This document shows, one piece after another, positions 17,945 to 26,829 of a stretch of DNA of 64,000 nucleotides (within the stretch, counting starts at the first letter, position 1; each line of letters opens with the position of its first letter). The notes below the pieces were generated by a model. It was not told the DNA's origin. It saw nothing but the letters and a program-made list of their open reading frames with translations, and searched no databases. Made by a program: the position numbers and the translations under genes. The stretch is from DATKHR01 sp036557365 (GTDB lineage: Bacteria; Acidobacteriota; Vicinamibacteria; Vicinamibacterales; CAVVIG01): positions 537,505 to 601,504 of the forward strand of contig DATBHR010000098.1 of the NCBI GenBank assembly GCA_036557365.1, written 5' to 3'.

Positions 17945-17980
17945 TTTTGCATTCCTGCATTCCTGCATTCGTGCATTTTC
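17945..17980. repeat. Right 8-nt array flanking the four-helix-bundle gene
   Basis: Units of the type TGCATTCC (ATTCCTGC twice, ATTCGTGC, then ATTTTCTT) are the reverse complement of the left array at 17361-17416. Degenerate units (TCGCATTT, GCGCATTC) extend it leftwards to about 17924. The dehydrogenase gene on the opposite strand ends immediately after it at 17982. Confidence 0.88.
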
Positions 17981-17981
17981 T

Positions 17982-19043
17982 TCACCCAGCAATCGCCGCA
18001 GTAATCGCCGCTGCCACGTCCTGCGTCGTCGCGCTGCCGCCCAGATCCGGCGTCCTGACCTGCCCACCGGCGACGACGCGCTCGATGGCGCCGACGATCT
18101 TGTCGTGCAGATCGCGATGGCCGAGATGGCCGACCATCAGCGCCGCCGCCCAGATCGCGCCGATCGGATTCGCGATGCCCTTGCCGGCGATGTCCGGCGC
18201 GGAGCCGTGAATCGGCTCGAACATCGACGGGAACGTCCGCTCCGGGTTGATGTTCGCGCCCGGTGCGATGCCGAGGCTGCCCGAAATGGCGGAGCCGACG
18301 TCCGTGAGGATGTCGCCGAAGAGATTCGACGTCACCATGACGTCGAGCGTCTGCGGGTGCGTGATCATGCGCGCGGCCAGCGCGTCGACGTGGTACTTGC
18401 GATAGTCGACGTCGGGATAGTCGGCGCGCACCGCGTCCGCCACCTCGTCCCAGAGTGTCATCGCGTGCGTCAGCGCGTTCGACTTCGTCGCGCTCGCGAG
18501 AAGCCGCCGCGGCCGCGTCCGCGCGAGCTCGAACCCGAACCGCAGGATGCGTTCGATCCCCGCGCGCGTGAAGACGCCGACCTGCTGCGCAACCTCGCGC
18601 GGCGTGCCTCGATGAATCCGGCCGCCGACGCCTGAGTATTCGCCTTCGGAATTCTCGCGCACGCAGATCATGTCGATGTCGGCTGGTCCGCGGCCGCCGA
18701 GCGGGGAGGACAATCCGTTGAGCAGGCGCATCGGCCGCAGGTTGACGTACTGATCGAAGCGTTGGCGGATCGCGAGGATCATCGCCGCCGACACGCCATC
18801 CGGCACGCCAGGCGATCCGATCGCGCCGAGATAGATGGCGTCGTACTTCGCGAGCTGCTCGAACGCGTCCTCCGGCATCATGCGCCCGTGCGCCCGATAG
18901 AAGTCGCTGCCCCAGTCGAGTTCCGTGAACGACAGCGATATGCTCGTCCCGCGCACCGACGCCTGCAGCGCCGCAACCCCCGCCGGAACGACCTCACGCC
19001 CGATGCCGTCTCCGGCAATCACCGCAATCCGATAACCACCCAT
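17982..19043 (-). CDS. Isocitrate/isopropylmalate-type dehydrogenase, tartrate/D-malate dehydrogenase branch
   Basis: The 353-residue protein is a full-length beta-decarboxylating dehydrogenase. It has AVIAGDGIGREVVPAG at the N-terminus, the substrate loop LGAIGSPGVPDG and the arginine-bearing LRPMRLL. The segment VRENSEGEYSGVGGR is typical of the TtuC/DmlA (tartrate or D-malate) branch, and the metal site is in TSNLFGDILTDVGSAI. GSAPDIAGKGIANPIG near the C-terminus contacts NAD. It should oxidise and decarboxylate a 2-hydroxy acid. The paralogue leuB acts on isopropylmalate and cannot be fully excluded. It is downstream of the P1-peptidase/SSS/SDR run, separated from it by an array. Confidence 0.85.
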   Translation of the reverse strand: MGGYRIAVIAGDGIGREVVPAGVAALQASVRGTSISLSFTELDWGSDFYRAHGRMMPEDAFEQLAKYDAIYLGAIGSPGVPDGVSAAMILAIRQRFDQYVNLRPMRLLNGLSSPLGGRGPADIDMICVRENSEGEYSGVGGRIHRGTPREVAQQVGVFTRAGIERILRFGFELARTRPRRLLASATKSNALTHAMTLWDEVADAVRADYPDVDYRKYHVDALAARMITHPQTLDVMVTSNLFGDILTDVGSAISGSLGIAPGANINPERTFPSMFEPIHGSAPDIAGKGIANPIGAIWAAALMVGHLGHRDLHDKIVGAIERVVAGGQVRTPDLGGSATTQDVAAAITAAIAG

Positions 19044-19070
19044 CGCATCCCCCGCTGATCAATTCACGAT

Positions 19071-19155
19071 CGAAATCGACAATCAAATCCGCAATGGTCC
19101 AAGCCGCAATCAACCATTCGAACCAATCCGCAATCCTCAATCCGCAATCCTCAAT
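19071..19155. repeat. Low-complexity 7-nt array between dehydrogenase and SDR genes
   Basis: The spacer consists of AATCCGC, AATCCTC and AAGCCGC-type units with degenerate spacers (CAATCAAATCCGCAATG, CAATCCTCAATCCGC). On the minus strand this reads as GATTGCGGATTG. The same word begins the dehydrogenase coding sequence (CGGATTGCGGTGATTG), so the array resembles the adjacent gene end. Confidence 0.7.
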
Positions 19156-19931
19156 TACATGGGTGGCACAAACCGGCCGTCAATCGCGGTCCATCCGGCA
19201 TCCGCGTAGAGAATCGTCCCGGTCACGTAGCTCGCGGCGTCCGATGCGAGGAAAAGCGTCGGGCCGACCATCTCGTCGGCCCGCGCCCATCGGCCGAATG
19301 CGTTCTTGTTTGCGTACGCCTGATACCACTCTGCGTGCGCCTTGATCGGCGCGGTCAGCGGCGTTTCTACGACACCCGGGCCGATCGCGTTTACGCGCAC
19401 GCCGTGGCTGCCGAACTCCGCAGCTGCCGTCCGCACCAACTGGACGATGCCGGCCTTCGTCATCGCGTAAACAGACTGACCGGGTTCGACGACCAGCGAT
19501 CGGATCGAGGAGAAGATGACGATGCTGCCGCTGCGCTGCACGGTCATGATGCGGCCCGCAGCCTGCAGCACGTGGAACGTCCCCTTGAGGTTTACTTCGA
19601 CGACGCGATCGAATTCCTCGGGCTGATAGGCGAGGATCGTCTTCCGCACGTTGATGCTTGGCGTGCAGACGACGATGTCGAGGCGCCCGCGATCGCGCAC
19701 GATCGCGTCGAAGGCCGCTGCGACCGAGCGGCCGTCGCGGATGTCGAGCGCCGCCGCGCCCGCGCCCTCGATCGCCGCCGCGACGCGTGCGGCCGCGGTT
19801 TCGTTGGCGTCCAGCACGGTGACGCTCGCGCCCATCGCGGCCGCACCTTTGACGACCGCCTCGCCAATTCCGGATCCGCCGCCAATCACCGCGGCGACCT
19901 TGCCGCTCAGATCAAACAGCCGCCTGTCCAC
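19155..19931 (-). CDS. Short-chain dehydrogenase/reductase (SDR)
   Basis: The 258-residue protein shows the classical SDR set: cofactor motif GGGSGIG (residues 17-23), LDANE after beta-2, NVRKT/VEVNLKGT, the catalytic serines in IFSSIR, and Y155xxxK159 in VYAMTKAG. The C-terminal IGPGVVETPLTAP region is also typical. D41 in LDAN suggests a preference for NAD(H). It should oxidise or reduce an alcohol/carbonyl. The start overlaps the end of the symporter gene by 20 nt, placing it in the same operon as a P1 peptidase and a symporter. The substrate is unknown. Confidence 0.88.
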   Translation of the reverse strand: MDRRLFDLSGKVAAVIGGGSGIGEAVVKGAAAMGASVTVLDANETAAARVAAAIEGAGAAALDIRDGRSVAAAFDAIVRDRGRLDIVVCTPSINVRKTILAYQPEEFDRVVEVNLKGTFHVLQAAGRIMTVQRSGSIVIFSSIRSLVVEPGQSVYAMTKAGIVQLVRTAAAEFGSHGVRVNAIGPGVVETPLTAPIKAHAEWYQAYANKNAFGRWARADEMVGPTLFLASDAASYVTGTILYADAGWTAIDGRFVPPM

Positions 19932-21315
19932 GAGACCTCCTGCTGCGCGATACGAAGATCGCGCTGAATCCTGCCATCGCCGCCAGCAACCCGACGAGCG
20001 CGGGCGTCATGCCGGCAATCCCGCGGCCTCCCGTCGTGACCTGCATCACGACGACCGCGGCAACGCCGCACCCGATCGACGCCAATGCCTCCGGCGTGGT
20101 CGCCCGTGAGAGATACAGGCCGGCGAGAATCGGCACGAAGAGGCTGACCGAAAGCAGCGTGTAGAAGATGGTCAGCGCGTCGACGACGCTGCCGAGCGCA
20201 ATCGCCAGCGCCACCGCCAGCAGCGAGGCGACGACGCTCGTCGCGCGCGCGACGGTGAGAATCTCGGCGTCGCCGGCCTGCGGCCGGACGACGCGCTTGT
20301 AGAAATCCTGCGACAGCGACGTCGTCAACATGAAGAGGACGGCGTCGGACGCGCTGATCTCCGCCGAAAACACGGCGGCGAGGCCGATGGCGCCGACGGC
20401 GGGCGGCAGCAGGTGCATCAGGACCATCGGGAGCGCGTTGTTGATCGGCACGAGATCCGGAAATCGCGACCGCGCGGCGATGCCGAGCAGTACGGGAACG
20501 ATCGCGTACAGCAGCAGGCCGAGCGCGTTCAGGCCGACGCCGACGCGGACCGCGTGGTCGTCGCGCGCGCCGAACACCTTCTGCAGCAGTCCCGGCGAGA
20601 CGATGAACGACGGCGTCAGCAGCGCGACGTACATCAGGCCGGGCGGTCCCGGCTGCCAGAACGACCAGTACGCCGGATCGCGCGTCTCGACCTGTGTCAG
20701 TCCCTGCCATCCGCCGATCGCGCCGATCGCGAGCGGCAGCGCGATGGCGAAGCCGCCGAGCTTCACCGCGAGCTGGATGACGTTCACGCGCACTGACGTC
20801 GCCAGGCCGCCCGCGGCGAAATACACCATGATGACGACGCCGCCGATCGCGCATCCGGCCGCGGCGGGCACGTTCGCGACGGTATTCAGGATCGAACCGA
20901 TCGCCACGAGCTGGCCCGCGAGGATGAAGATCGATCCAATCCAGAGCAGCGCGGCGATGACGCCGCGCACGGACGCGCCGTAGCGGAACTCCAGATAGTC
21001 GCCGACGGTGCGCAGGTCGTGCTCGGCGGCGATGCGCCGCATCTTCGGACCGATCCAGAGCGCGAGAATAGCGGAGCCGACCGCGGCCGATCCGACCCAC
21101 CACCACGCGGACAGACCGCCGGAATAGCCGATCGCGGTCGCGCCGACGGTCGATCCGGCGCCGATGTTCGCCGCCAGCATCGTCGAGAAGATGAGGCCGG
21201 GGCCGAGGCTGCGGCCCGCGACGAAGAAGTCCTTCGTGCTGCCGACGCGGCGGGCCAGCACGAGGCCGATCGCCATCAGCGCGATCGAGTACCCGATCAG
21301 GATCGCGAGGTACAG
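19912..21315 (-). CDS. Sodium:solute symporter family (SSS) transporter
   Basis: The protein is hydrophobic, with about 12-13 membrane helices. SSS signatures include KDFFVAGRSLGPG after the first helix, STMLAANIGAGSTVGATA in helix 2 and FAAGGLATSVRVNVIQ. It should import a small organic solute with Na+. The start is not clear. No ATG, GTG or TTG lies ahead of the first helix in this frame, so CTG 21315 (467 residues) is suggested. ATG 21276 would remove half of helix 1. The gene begins within about 11 nt of the P1 peptidase stop and overlaps the SDR downstream, so it is part of that operon. Confidence 0.82.
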   Translation of the reverse strand: MYLAILIGYSIALMAIGLVLARRVGSTKDFFVAGRSLGPGLIFSTMLAANIGAGSTVGATAIGYSGGLSAWWWVGSAAVGSAILALWIGPKMRRIAAEHDLRTVGDYLEFRYGASVRGVIAALLWIGSIFILAGQLVAIGSILNTVANVPAAAGCAIGGVVIMVYFAAGGLATSVRVNVIQLAVKLGGFAIALPLAIGAIGGWQGLTQVETRDPAYWSFWQPGPPGLMYVALLTPSFIVSPGLLQKVFGARDDHAVRVGVGLNALGLLLYAIVPVLLGIAARSRFPDLVPINNALPMVLMHLLPPAVGAIGLAAVFSAEISASDAVLFMLTTSLSQDFYKRVVRPQAGDAEILTVARATSVVASLLAVALAIALGSVVDALTIFYTLLSVSLFVPILAGLYLSRATTPEALASIGCGVAAVVVMQVTTGGRGIAGMTPALVGLLAAMAGFSAIFVSRSRRSRGQAAV

Positions 21316-21325
21316 AAGGCCGCCG

Positions 21326-22369
21326 CTACTTGAGATCGCGCAGCGCGGGCAGTCCGGGAATCCCCGTCGCCTGCGTCGCCGCGCGCACGATGGCGTCGGA
21401 CATCGCTTCCGCGGCGAGCGCGCCGACGAGTGTGATATCGGCGCTGCCGCTCCAGCGTCCGGTCGCCAGCGCGAACACGGTGTCGCCGTCGCCGTTCGTG
21501 TGCGACGGCACGATCGCGCGCGCGAACCCATCGTCGGCCATCAGCGCCATGCGGTTGGCCTGATCTTTCGTGAGCTTCGCGTTGGTGGCGACGAGACCGA
21601 TCGTCGTGTTCTCGCCCGCGCGCGGCTGTGCGGCCAGGGCACCGGACCGCAGGATCTTTCGCGCGTCCGCAAACGAGCCGTCGTCGTTTCTGACGCCGGC
21701 GACGATGCGGCCCGTTGACGGATCGACGATGTCGCCGACGGCGTTGACGGCGACGATCGCGCCGACCACGAGGCCGTTCGGCATGCGGATGACGGACGAG
21801 CCGACGCCGGACTTGATCGCGTGTCCCGGTCCGCCGAGTTTACCGATCGTCGCGCCTGCGCCGGCGCCGACGCTGCCTTCCTGCGCGGGATCCGACGTCG
21901 CAGCTTGCGCGGCGCGGTAGCCGCAGTCAGCGGTCGGGCGAATCTTCGGATTCCCCCCGACCGGCAAATCGAAGAGGATGGCTGCCGGAACGATCGGCAC
22001 TTTCGCGATGCGGACGTCGTAGCCGATGTTGTGCTCGTCGAGCCACTTGACCGTTCCGGATGCCGCGTCGAGGCCGAACGCGCTGCCGCCGGCGAGAACG
22101 ATCGCGTTCACCTTCTCGACCATGTTCAGCGGATCGAGCAGATCGGTTTCGCGCGTGCCCGGTGCGCCGCCGCGCTGCGAGACGCCGCCGACGGCGCCGT
22201 CGCCGTCGGCGAGAATCACGGTGCAGCCCGTCGGACGTTCGCTGAGCGTGTGATGGCCGACCTTGATGCCGTCCACGGCGGTGATCGTGTTGTTCGGTCC
22301 CGCCGCGTGCGTGAGCGCGGCGCCGACGATCGCCGCGCAGCCGCAGGCGAGGATGTGTCTTCGAGCCAT
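21326..22369 (-). CDS. P1/S58 family (DmpA-type) aminopeptidase, exported
   Basis: The 347-residue precursor has a signal-like N-terminus (MARRHILACGCAAIVGAALTH). The Ntn-type core follows: TAVDGIKVGHHTLSERPTGC, then VLAGGSAFGLDAASG and, before the nucleophile, HAIKSGVGSSVIRMPNG. Ser191 in GVGSS is the predicted nucleophile, exposed by autocleavage after Gly190. The family releases N-terminal D- or beta-amino acids or acts on small amides. It is the first gene of a run with a sodium symporter and an SDR, consistent with hydrolysis of an imported or periplasmic substrate. GAGAC upstream of the ATG is a weak ribosome site. Confidence 0.87.
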   Translation of the reverse strand: MARRHILACGCAAIVGAALTHAAGPNNTITAVDGIKVGHHTLSERPTGCTVILADGDGAVGGVSQRGGAPGTRETDLLDPLNMVEKVNAIVLAGGSAFGLDAASGTVKWLDEHNIGYDVRIAKVPIVPAAILFDLPVGGNPKIRPTADCGYRAAQAATSDPAQEGSVGAGAGATIGKLGGPGHAIKSGVGSSVIRMPNGLVVGAIVAVNAVGDIVDPSTGRIVAGVRNDDGSFADARKILRSGALAAQPRAGENTTIGLVATNAKLTKDQANRMALMADDGFARAIVPSHTNGDGDTVFALATGRWSGSADITLVGALAAEAMSDAIVRAATQATGIPGLPALRDLK

Positions 22370-22443
22370 CGCGTCTCCTTCGAACGCCTCACTTTACTTC
22401 GTTCCGCGCTTGTCATAGAACCCACTGTGTCTCGGGAGGCCTC

Positions 22444-25400
22444 ATGACGCGTCGATTCCGGTTCTTACTCCTGATCGCGGGACTGCTCGGCTCTGCGGGT
22501 GCCGCCGCCGCTCAGGTGACAGGTTCGATTGCCGGCACGGTCCGCGATTCGAGCGGCGCCGTCCTGCCAGGCGCCACGGTCACTGTCCGCGGCCCTGCGC
22601 TTCAACGCGAAAGCGTGTCAGTGACGACTGGCTCAGAGGGGACCTACCGCATTCCGCTGGTGCCGCCGGGTCTGTACGAAGTGGCGGTCGAACTGTCGGG
22701 CTTCACGACACGGATCCGGCGCGACGTCGAAGTCGCCGTGAATCAGCAGACCACGCTCGATGTGGCGCTGTCGGTCGCCGGCCTGACGGAGGCGGTCACC
22801 GTCGCGAGCAGCCTGCCGATCGTGGACGTCTCGCAGTCCGACGTCGGTCAAACCGTGACGCAGCGGACCATCGATGCGCTGCCGCTGAACGGCCGGAACT
22901 TCACCGATCTCGTCGCGCTCGTTCCCGGCGCCAAGCCCGATCCGACGTTGACCACGACGACGAACGTCGAGATCTTCGGCGAGCGCGCGAGCGCGGTCTC
23001 GTATCTCGTGGACGGGGCCGAGAACAACGATCCGATCAACGGCGGCGCGCTGGTCCGCTACACGCAGGATTCGATCAAGGAGTTCGAGGTCATCACGAGC
23101 GGGTACTCTGCCGAGTTCGGGCGCGCGCAGGGCGGCGTCGCCAACATCGTGACGCGATCGGGCGCCAATCAGCTCGACGGCCGCGCGTTCTGGTTCGTCC
23201 GGAATGACGCGCTCGACGCGAACAACATCCCGCCGCCCGATCCGCTGCCGTCCGGCTACGTCGAGCCGCAGCCGCCGAAGCTCGAGCGGTACCAGTGGGG
23301 CGGCACGCTCGGCGGACCGATCGTCAAGGACAAGGCGTTCTTCTTCGGTTCGTTCGAGCAGCTGAACGAGACGCGCGGCGTCAACTTCGACCTGACGAAG
23401 ATTCCGGCGTTCATCGTGAACGGCGTCGCGACGCCGTCGCACGTCGAGGATTTCGGCATCGCGCCGCAGAACGACGGCTTCACCGGCAACTTCAAGTTCG
23501 ACGCGAACCTGAGCGCGAACAACCGGCTGACGGCGGCGGTCGATCGCAGCACGCTCACCAACGACGGCCTCATCAGCTCGCCGGTCGCCGGGACGATTGC
23601 GATGCCGAGCGCGGCCGCGACGCGGACGACGCCGGCGACGGCCGTCCTCGGGCGCGACACCGCAGTGCTCGGTCCGGCGACGTTCCTCGAATCGTGGGTG
23701 AACTACACGCGCGGCGAAACCGGCAACAACCTCGAGCAGACGCAGCGCTCCGAGCCGCTGCTGATGCTGCTGCGCAGCGGCTTCATCCAGACGGCGGCGC
23801 CGTTCGGCGGCCGCGTCGATCAGCTCGGGCAGCGAACGCAGGTCGCGCAGTCGCTCACGCACTCGATGCAGGGCTGGGGAGGCGACCATCAGCTCAAAGG
23901 CGGCTGGGACTTCAACCACATCACGATGTCGGGGACGCAGCAGATCACCAACGACGTCGAGTACTCGCCCGCTTATCTCGCGCCGAACCAGGCCGACGTG
24001 TTCAACACGAACTTCGGGCTGTACGGATTCCAATGGTCCGCGGCGAGGTTCTTCACGCTCTCGGCCAATCCGAACGGCAGCCTGGCGTCCGACGTGCACA
24101 CGAACGACATCTCGCTGTTCCTCCAGGACACGTGGCAGGTGCGGCCGGACGTCACCGTCAACGCCGGCGTGCGTTACGACTACTCGAGCCTGTTCGGCGA
24201 CTACAAGAAGGCGTTCGCGCCGCGTCTCGGCGTGTCGTGGGACGTCGGCGGCCGGCACACGACGATCGTCAAGGTGAACTACGGCCTGTTCTTCGACCGC
24301 AACCTGCTCGCGGCGGCCGCGACGGTGCCGGAGAAGGGCGGCGTCTTCACGAAGTCGGTGTTCGACGTCGCGATTCCGCGTCTCGGCGTGGACTACACGA
24401 ACTCGCTGATCGACTACGTCATCACGTCGGGCTTCCCGACGGCGACCGGCGGATTCGGTCCGCCCGAGAATCCGCTCTACAAGCAGTTCGCGACAGACCT
24501 GCGGAACGATCCGCTGACGCTGTACAAACTGCTCGGCATTCCGGTCAGCGATGCCGCGCACGCGCCGGTCGTCACCGCGCAGAACGTGCAGTCGCTGTCG
24601 GGCAAGACGGCGGCGCAGGCGGTCGCGATCCTCGACGCGAAGTATCCCGGCACCGATTTCCGCTTCTTCAACGTCGACGGCGGCTCGATCGTCGGCAACG
24701 AGGTGCTGTCGTTCTTCCCGCGCGGGCCGCTCGAGGCGACGAGAATCGTCTCGCAGTACTCGGGAGATCTCGTCCCGTACACGAACGCGTTCAACGCCGG
24801 CGTGGATCAGGAGATCCCGTGGGGCATCACGGCGTCCGCGGCGTACATCCATCGCCGTTCGCGGGACCTGCTCACGCGGCGCATCACGAATCTCTACGAC
24901 GTGCCGCCGGGCGATCCGAACTTCGGCAAGACGACCGACGGCGGTCCGCAGATCTCCGAGGTCACCTACGACGGCCTGATCAACTACGACGGCGTCATCC
25001 TGTCTGCGCGCAAGCGGTTCACCAATCGCTATCAGCTTGGCGTCTCGTACACGTACTCGCACGCGTACGACAACCTGCTCACGGGAACCGTCGGCTCGAC
25101 GTTCTCGAACAACAACCATCCCGAGCTCGACTACGGTCCGTCGAACCAGTCAGCGCCGAACATCTTCGTCGCCAACGGCGTCGTTGCGCTGCCCGCCGAC
25201 GTAACGGTCAGCGGCATCGTCTTCTGGCGTTCTGGCACGGCGTTCAACCCGCGCGGGATCATCGACAGCGACGGCGACGGACTGGTGGATCAGCGCGATC
25301 TCACACAACCGCGCAACGCGTTCCGCATCGACGCGTACGCCGATGTGGACGTGCGCGTCGAGAAGCGCATGTACTTCGGCCCGCACGGCGTCAGCGTGCT

Positions 25401-25542
25401 CGTCGAAGCGTTCAACCTGTTCAATCGTTCCAACGTGGCGAGCGTGTCGAACGTGTCCGGCCCGCAGTTCGGGACGCCGGTCGCGTATCTGCCCGGACGG
25501 GAAATCCAGTTCGGCGTCCGCTACCTTTTCGGGGGACACTAA
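22444..25542 (+). CDS. TonB-dependent-receptor-like outer-membrane protein with carboxypeptidase-regulatory-like domain
   Basis: The ATG 22444 follows GGGAGG. The complete 1032-residue protein has a signal peptide (residues 1-24, ending AAAAQ), a carboxypeptidase-regulatory-like domain (about 25-115; GTVRDSSGAVLPGATV, PPGLYEVAVELSGF), and a plug (about 120-240; LPLNGRNFTDLVALVPG, YLVDGAENND, GYSAEFGRAQGG). A long barrel ends in the aromatic-rich strand IQFGVRYLFGG. Proteins of this Oar-like class move large substrates through the outer membrane. Its position right before an M20 and an M28 peptidase suggests a peptide ligand; that is context only. It is divergent from the P1 peptidase gene with a 74-nt spacer. 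Confidence 0.92.
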   Translation: MTRRFRFLLLIAGLLGSAGAAAAQVTGSIAGTVRDSSGAVLPGATVTVRGPALQRESVSVTTGSEGTYRIPLVPPGLYEVAVELSGFTTRIRRDVEVAVNQQTTLDVALSVAGLTEAVTVASSLPIVDVSQSDVGQTVTQRTIDALPLNGRNFTDLVALVPGAKPDPTLTTTTNVEIFGERASAVSYLVDGAENNDPINGGALVRYTQDSIKEFEVITSGYSAEFGRAQGGVANIVTRSGANQLDGRAFWFVRNDALDANNIPPPDPLPSGYVEPQPPKLERYQWGGTLGGPIVKDKAFFFGSFEQLNETRGVNFDLTKIPAFIVNGVATPSHVEDFGIAPQNDGFTGNFKFDANLSANNRLTAAVDRSTLTNDGLISSPVAGTIAMPSAAATRTTPATAVLGRDTAVLGPATFLESWVNYTRGETGNNLEQTQRSEPLLMLLRSGFIQTAAPFGGRVDQLGQRTQVAQSLTHSMQGWGGDHQLKGGWDFNHITMSGTQQITNDVEYSPAYLAPNQADVFNTNFGLYGFQWSAARFFTLSANPNGSLASDVHTNDISLFLQDTWQVRPDVTVNAGVRYDYSSLFGDYKKAFAPRLGVSWDVGGRHTTIVKVNYGLFFDRNLLAAAATVPEKGGVFTKSVFDVAIPRLGVDYTNSLIDYVITSGFPTATGGFGPPENPLYKQFATDLRNDPLTLYKLLGIPVSDAAHAPVVTAQNVQSLSGKTAAQAVAILDAKYPGTDFRFFNVDGGSIVGNEVLSFFPRGPLEATRIVSQYSGDLVPYTNAFNAGVDQEIPWGITASAAYIHRRSRDLLTRRITNLYDVPPGDPNFGKTTDGGPQISEVTYDGLINYDGVILSARKRFTNRYQLGVSYTYSHAYDNLLTGTVGSTFSNNNHPELDYGPSNQSAPNIFVANGVVALPADVTVSGIVFWRSGTAFNPRGIIDSDGDGLVDQRDLTQPRNAFRIDAYADVDVRVEKRMYFGPHGVSVLVEAFNLFNRSNVASVSNVSGPQFGTPVAYLPGREIQFGVRYLFGGH

Positions 25543-25545
25543 CGG

Positions 25546-26820
25546 ATGGCCGTCGACCTGGATCGGATTGTCGCGGAGGTCGATTCCGCGAGGGACGAGA
25601 TCGTCGAGTACACGCGAGGCCTGGTGCAGATCCCGACGGTGAATCCGCCGGGCGTCGAGTACGAAGCGTGCGCCACGTTCATCGGCGACGATTTGTCCCG
25701 CCGCGGCTACGACGTCGAGTACATCGTTGCGGAAGGCCGGCCTGAGCACACGAGGCTCTATCCGCGCATCAACGTGGTCGGATCGCGACGCGGATCGCAC
25801 GGCGGACCGGTCGTTCACCTGAACGGTCATTTCGATGTCGTGCCTCCCGGTGCGGGCTGGACGGTCGATCCGTTCGCGGCGATTGTGCGCGACGGCCGCA
25901 TCGTCGGCCGCGGTGTGTGTGACATGAAGGCCGGCATCGCGGCCGCGGTGTTCGCGATGGAGGCGATCTCGCGCGCCGGCATCGCGCTGCCGGGCGCCGT
26001 CGAGATCAGCGGCACGGTAGACGAAGAAAGCGGCGGCTTCGCCGGCGTCGCGCACCTCGCGAAGCTCGGACGGATCTCGACCACCCGGACCGACTTCGTG
26101 ATCATTCCGGAGCCGCTGAACGTGGACCGCATCTGCGTCGGCCATCGCGGTGTGTACTGGTTCGAGTTGACCGTCACGGGACGCATCGCCCACGGCAGCA
26201 TGCCGTTTCTCGGCGCGAGCGCCATCGACGGGATGTCCGACGTGCTCGCGACGATTCAGCGCGAGCTGAAGCCGCTGCTCGCGACCCGCGCAACCGCGAT
26301 GCCCGTCGTGCCGCCCGGCGCGCGGCACGCGACGATCAACATCAATGGCGTGGACGGCGGTCAGCCCGTTGACGGAATCCAGACGCCATGCGTTGCGGAT
26401 CGGTGCCGCGCGGTGTTCGATCGCCGATTTCTGATCGAGGAGCCGTTCGAGACCGTGCGCAGCGAAATCGAAACGCTCGTCGGACGAGCGATCGGCGGCC
26501 TGCCGGGCGTCGAGTTCACGCTGCGCGACTTGATGCGGGTCGATCCGGTCCGCACTCCGGATCGCTCACCGCTCGTGGGCGCGCTCGACGCCGCCATCAA
26601 GCGGATCATCGGGGCGCCCGCGCAGCTCGTCGCGAGTCCCGGAACGTACGACCACAAGCACGTCGCGCGCATCGCGGGCGTCGAGCAGTGCGTGGCGTAC
26701 GGGCCGGGGGATCTCGAGTTGGCCCACCAGCCGGACGAATCGTGCCGCATCGACGACATCCTCGACGCGGCCAAGGTCATCGCGCTGGCGACGCTCGACC
26801 TGATGCAGGCCGGGAGATAG
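25546..26820 (+). CDS. M20 family metallopeptidase (ArgE/DapE/carboxypeptidase-like)
   Basis: The 424-residue protein begins 3 nt after the receptor stop. The binuclear zinc motifs are complete: H95 and D97 in HLNGHFDVV, the bridging aspartate in GRGVCDMKAG, the base/ligand pair in GTVDEESGG, and a distal histidine around YDHKHVARIAG. The dimerisation/lid domain lies in the middle. There is no signal peptide, so it should act in the cytoplasm on imported peptides or N-acyl amino acids. The exact substrate cannot be read. It is followed 9 nt later by an M28 peptidase, forming a receptor-M20-M28 unit. Confidence 0.88.
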   Translation: MAVDLDRIVAEVDSARDEIVEYTRGLVQIPTVNPPGVEYEACATFIGDDLSRRGYDVEYIVAEGRPEHTRLYPRINVVGSRRGSHGGPVVHLNGHFDVVPPGAGWTVDPFAAIVRDGRIVGRGVCDMKAGIAAAVFAMEAISRAGIALPGAVEISGTVDEESGGFAGVAHLAKLGRISTTRTDFVIIPEPLNVDRICVGHRGVYWFELTVTGRIAHGSMPFLGASAIDGMSDVLATIQRELKPLLATRATAMPVVPPGARHATININGVDGGQPVDGIQTPCVADRCRAVFDRRFLIEEPFETVRSEIETLVGRAIGGLPGVEFTLRDLMRVDPVRTPDRSPLVGALDAAIKRIIGAPAQLVASPGTYDHKHVARIAGVEQCVAYGPGDLELAHQPDESCRIDDILDAAKVIALATLDLMQAGR

Positions 26821-26829
26821 ACTGACACC

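Noticed and set aside
17361..17980. Diversity-generating retroelement with Avd
   Set aside because: The four-helix-bundle protein resembles Avd, but no reverse transcriptase or template/variable repeat pair is present.
17361..17980. True 23S rRNA intervening sequence
   Set aside because: There is no rRNA sequence on either side; the flanks are protein genes.
22633..25119. 828-codon minus-strand frame opposite the receptor
   Set aside because: It is an antisense shadow with arginine-rich nonsense sequence. The plus-strand receptor is complete.
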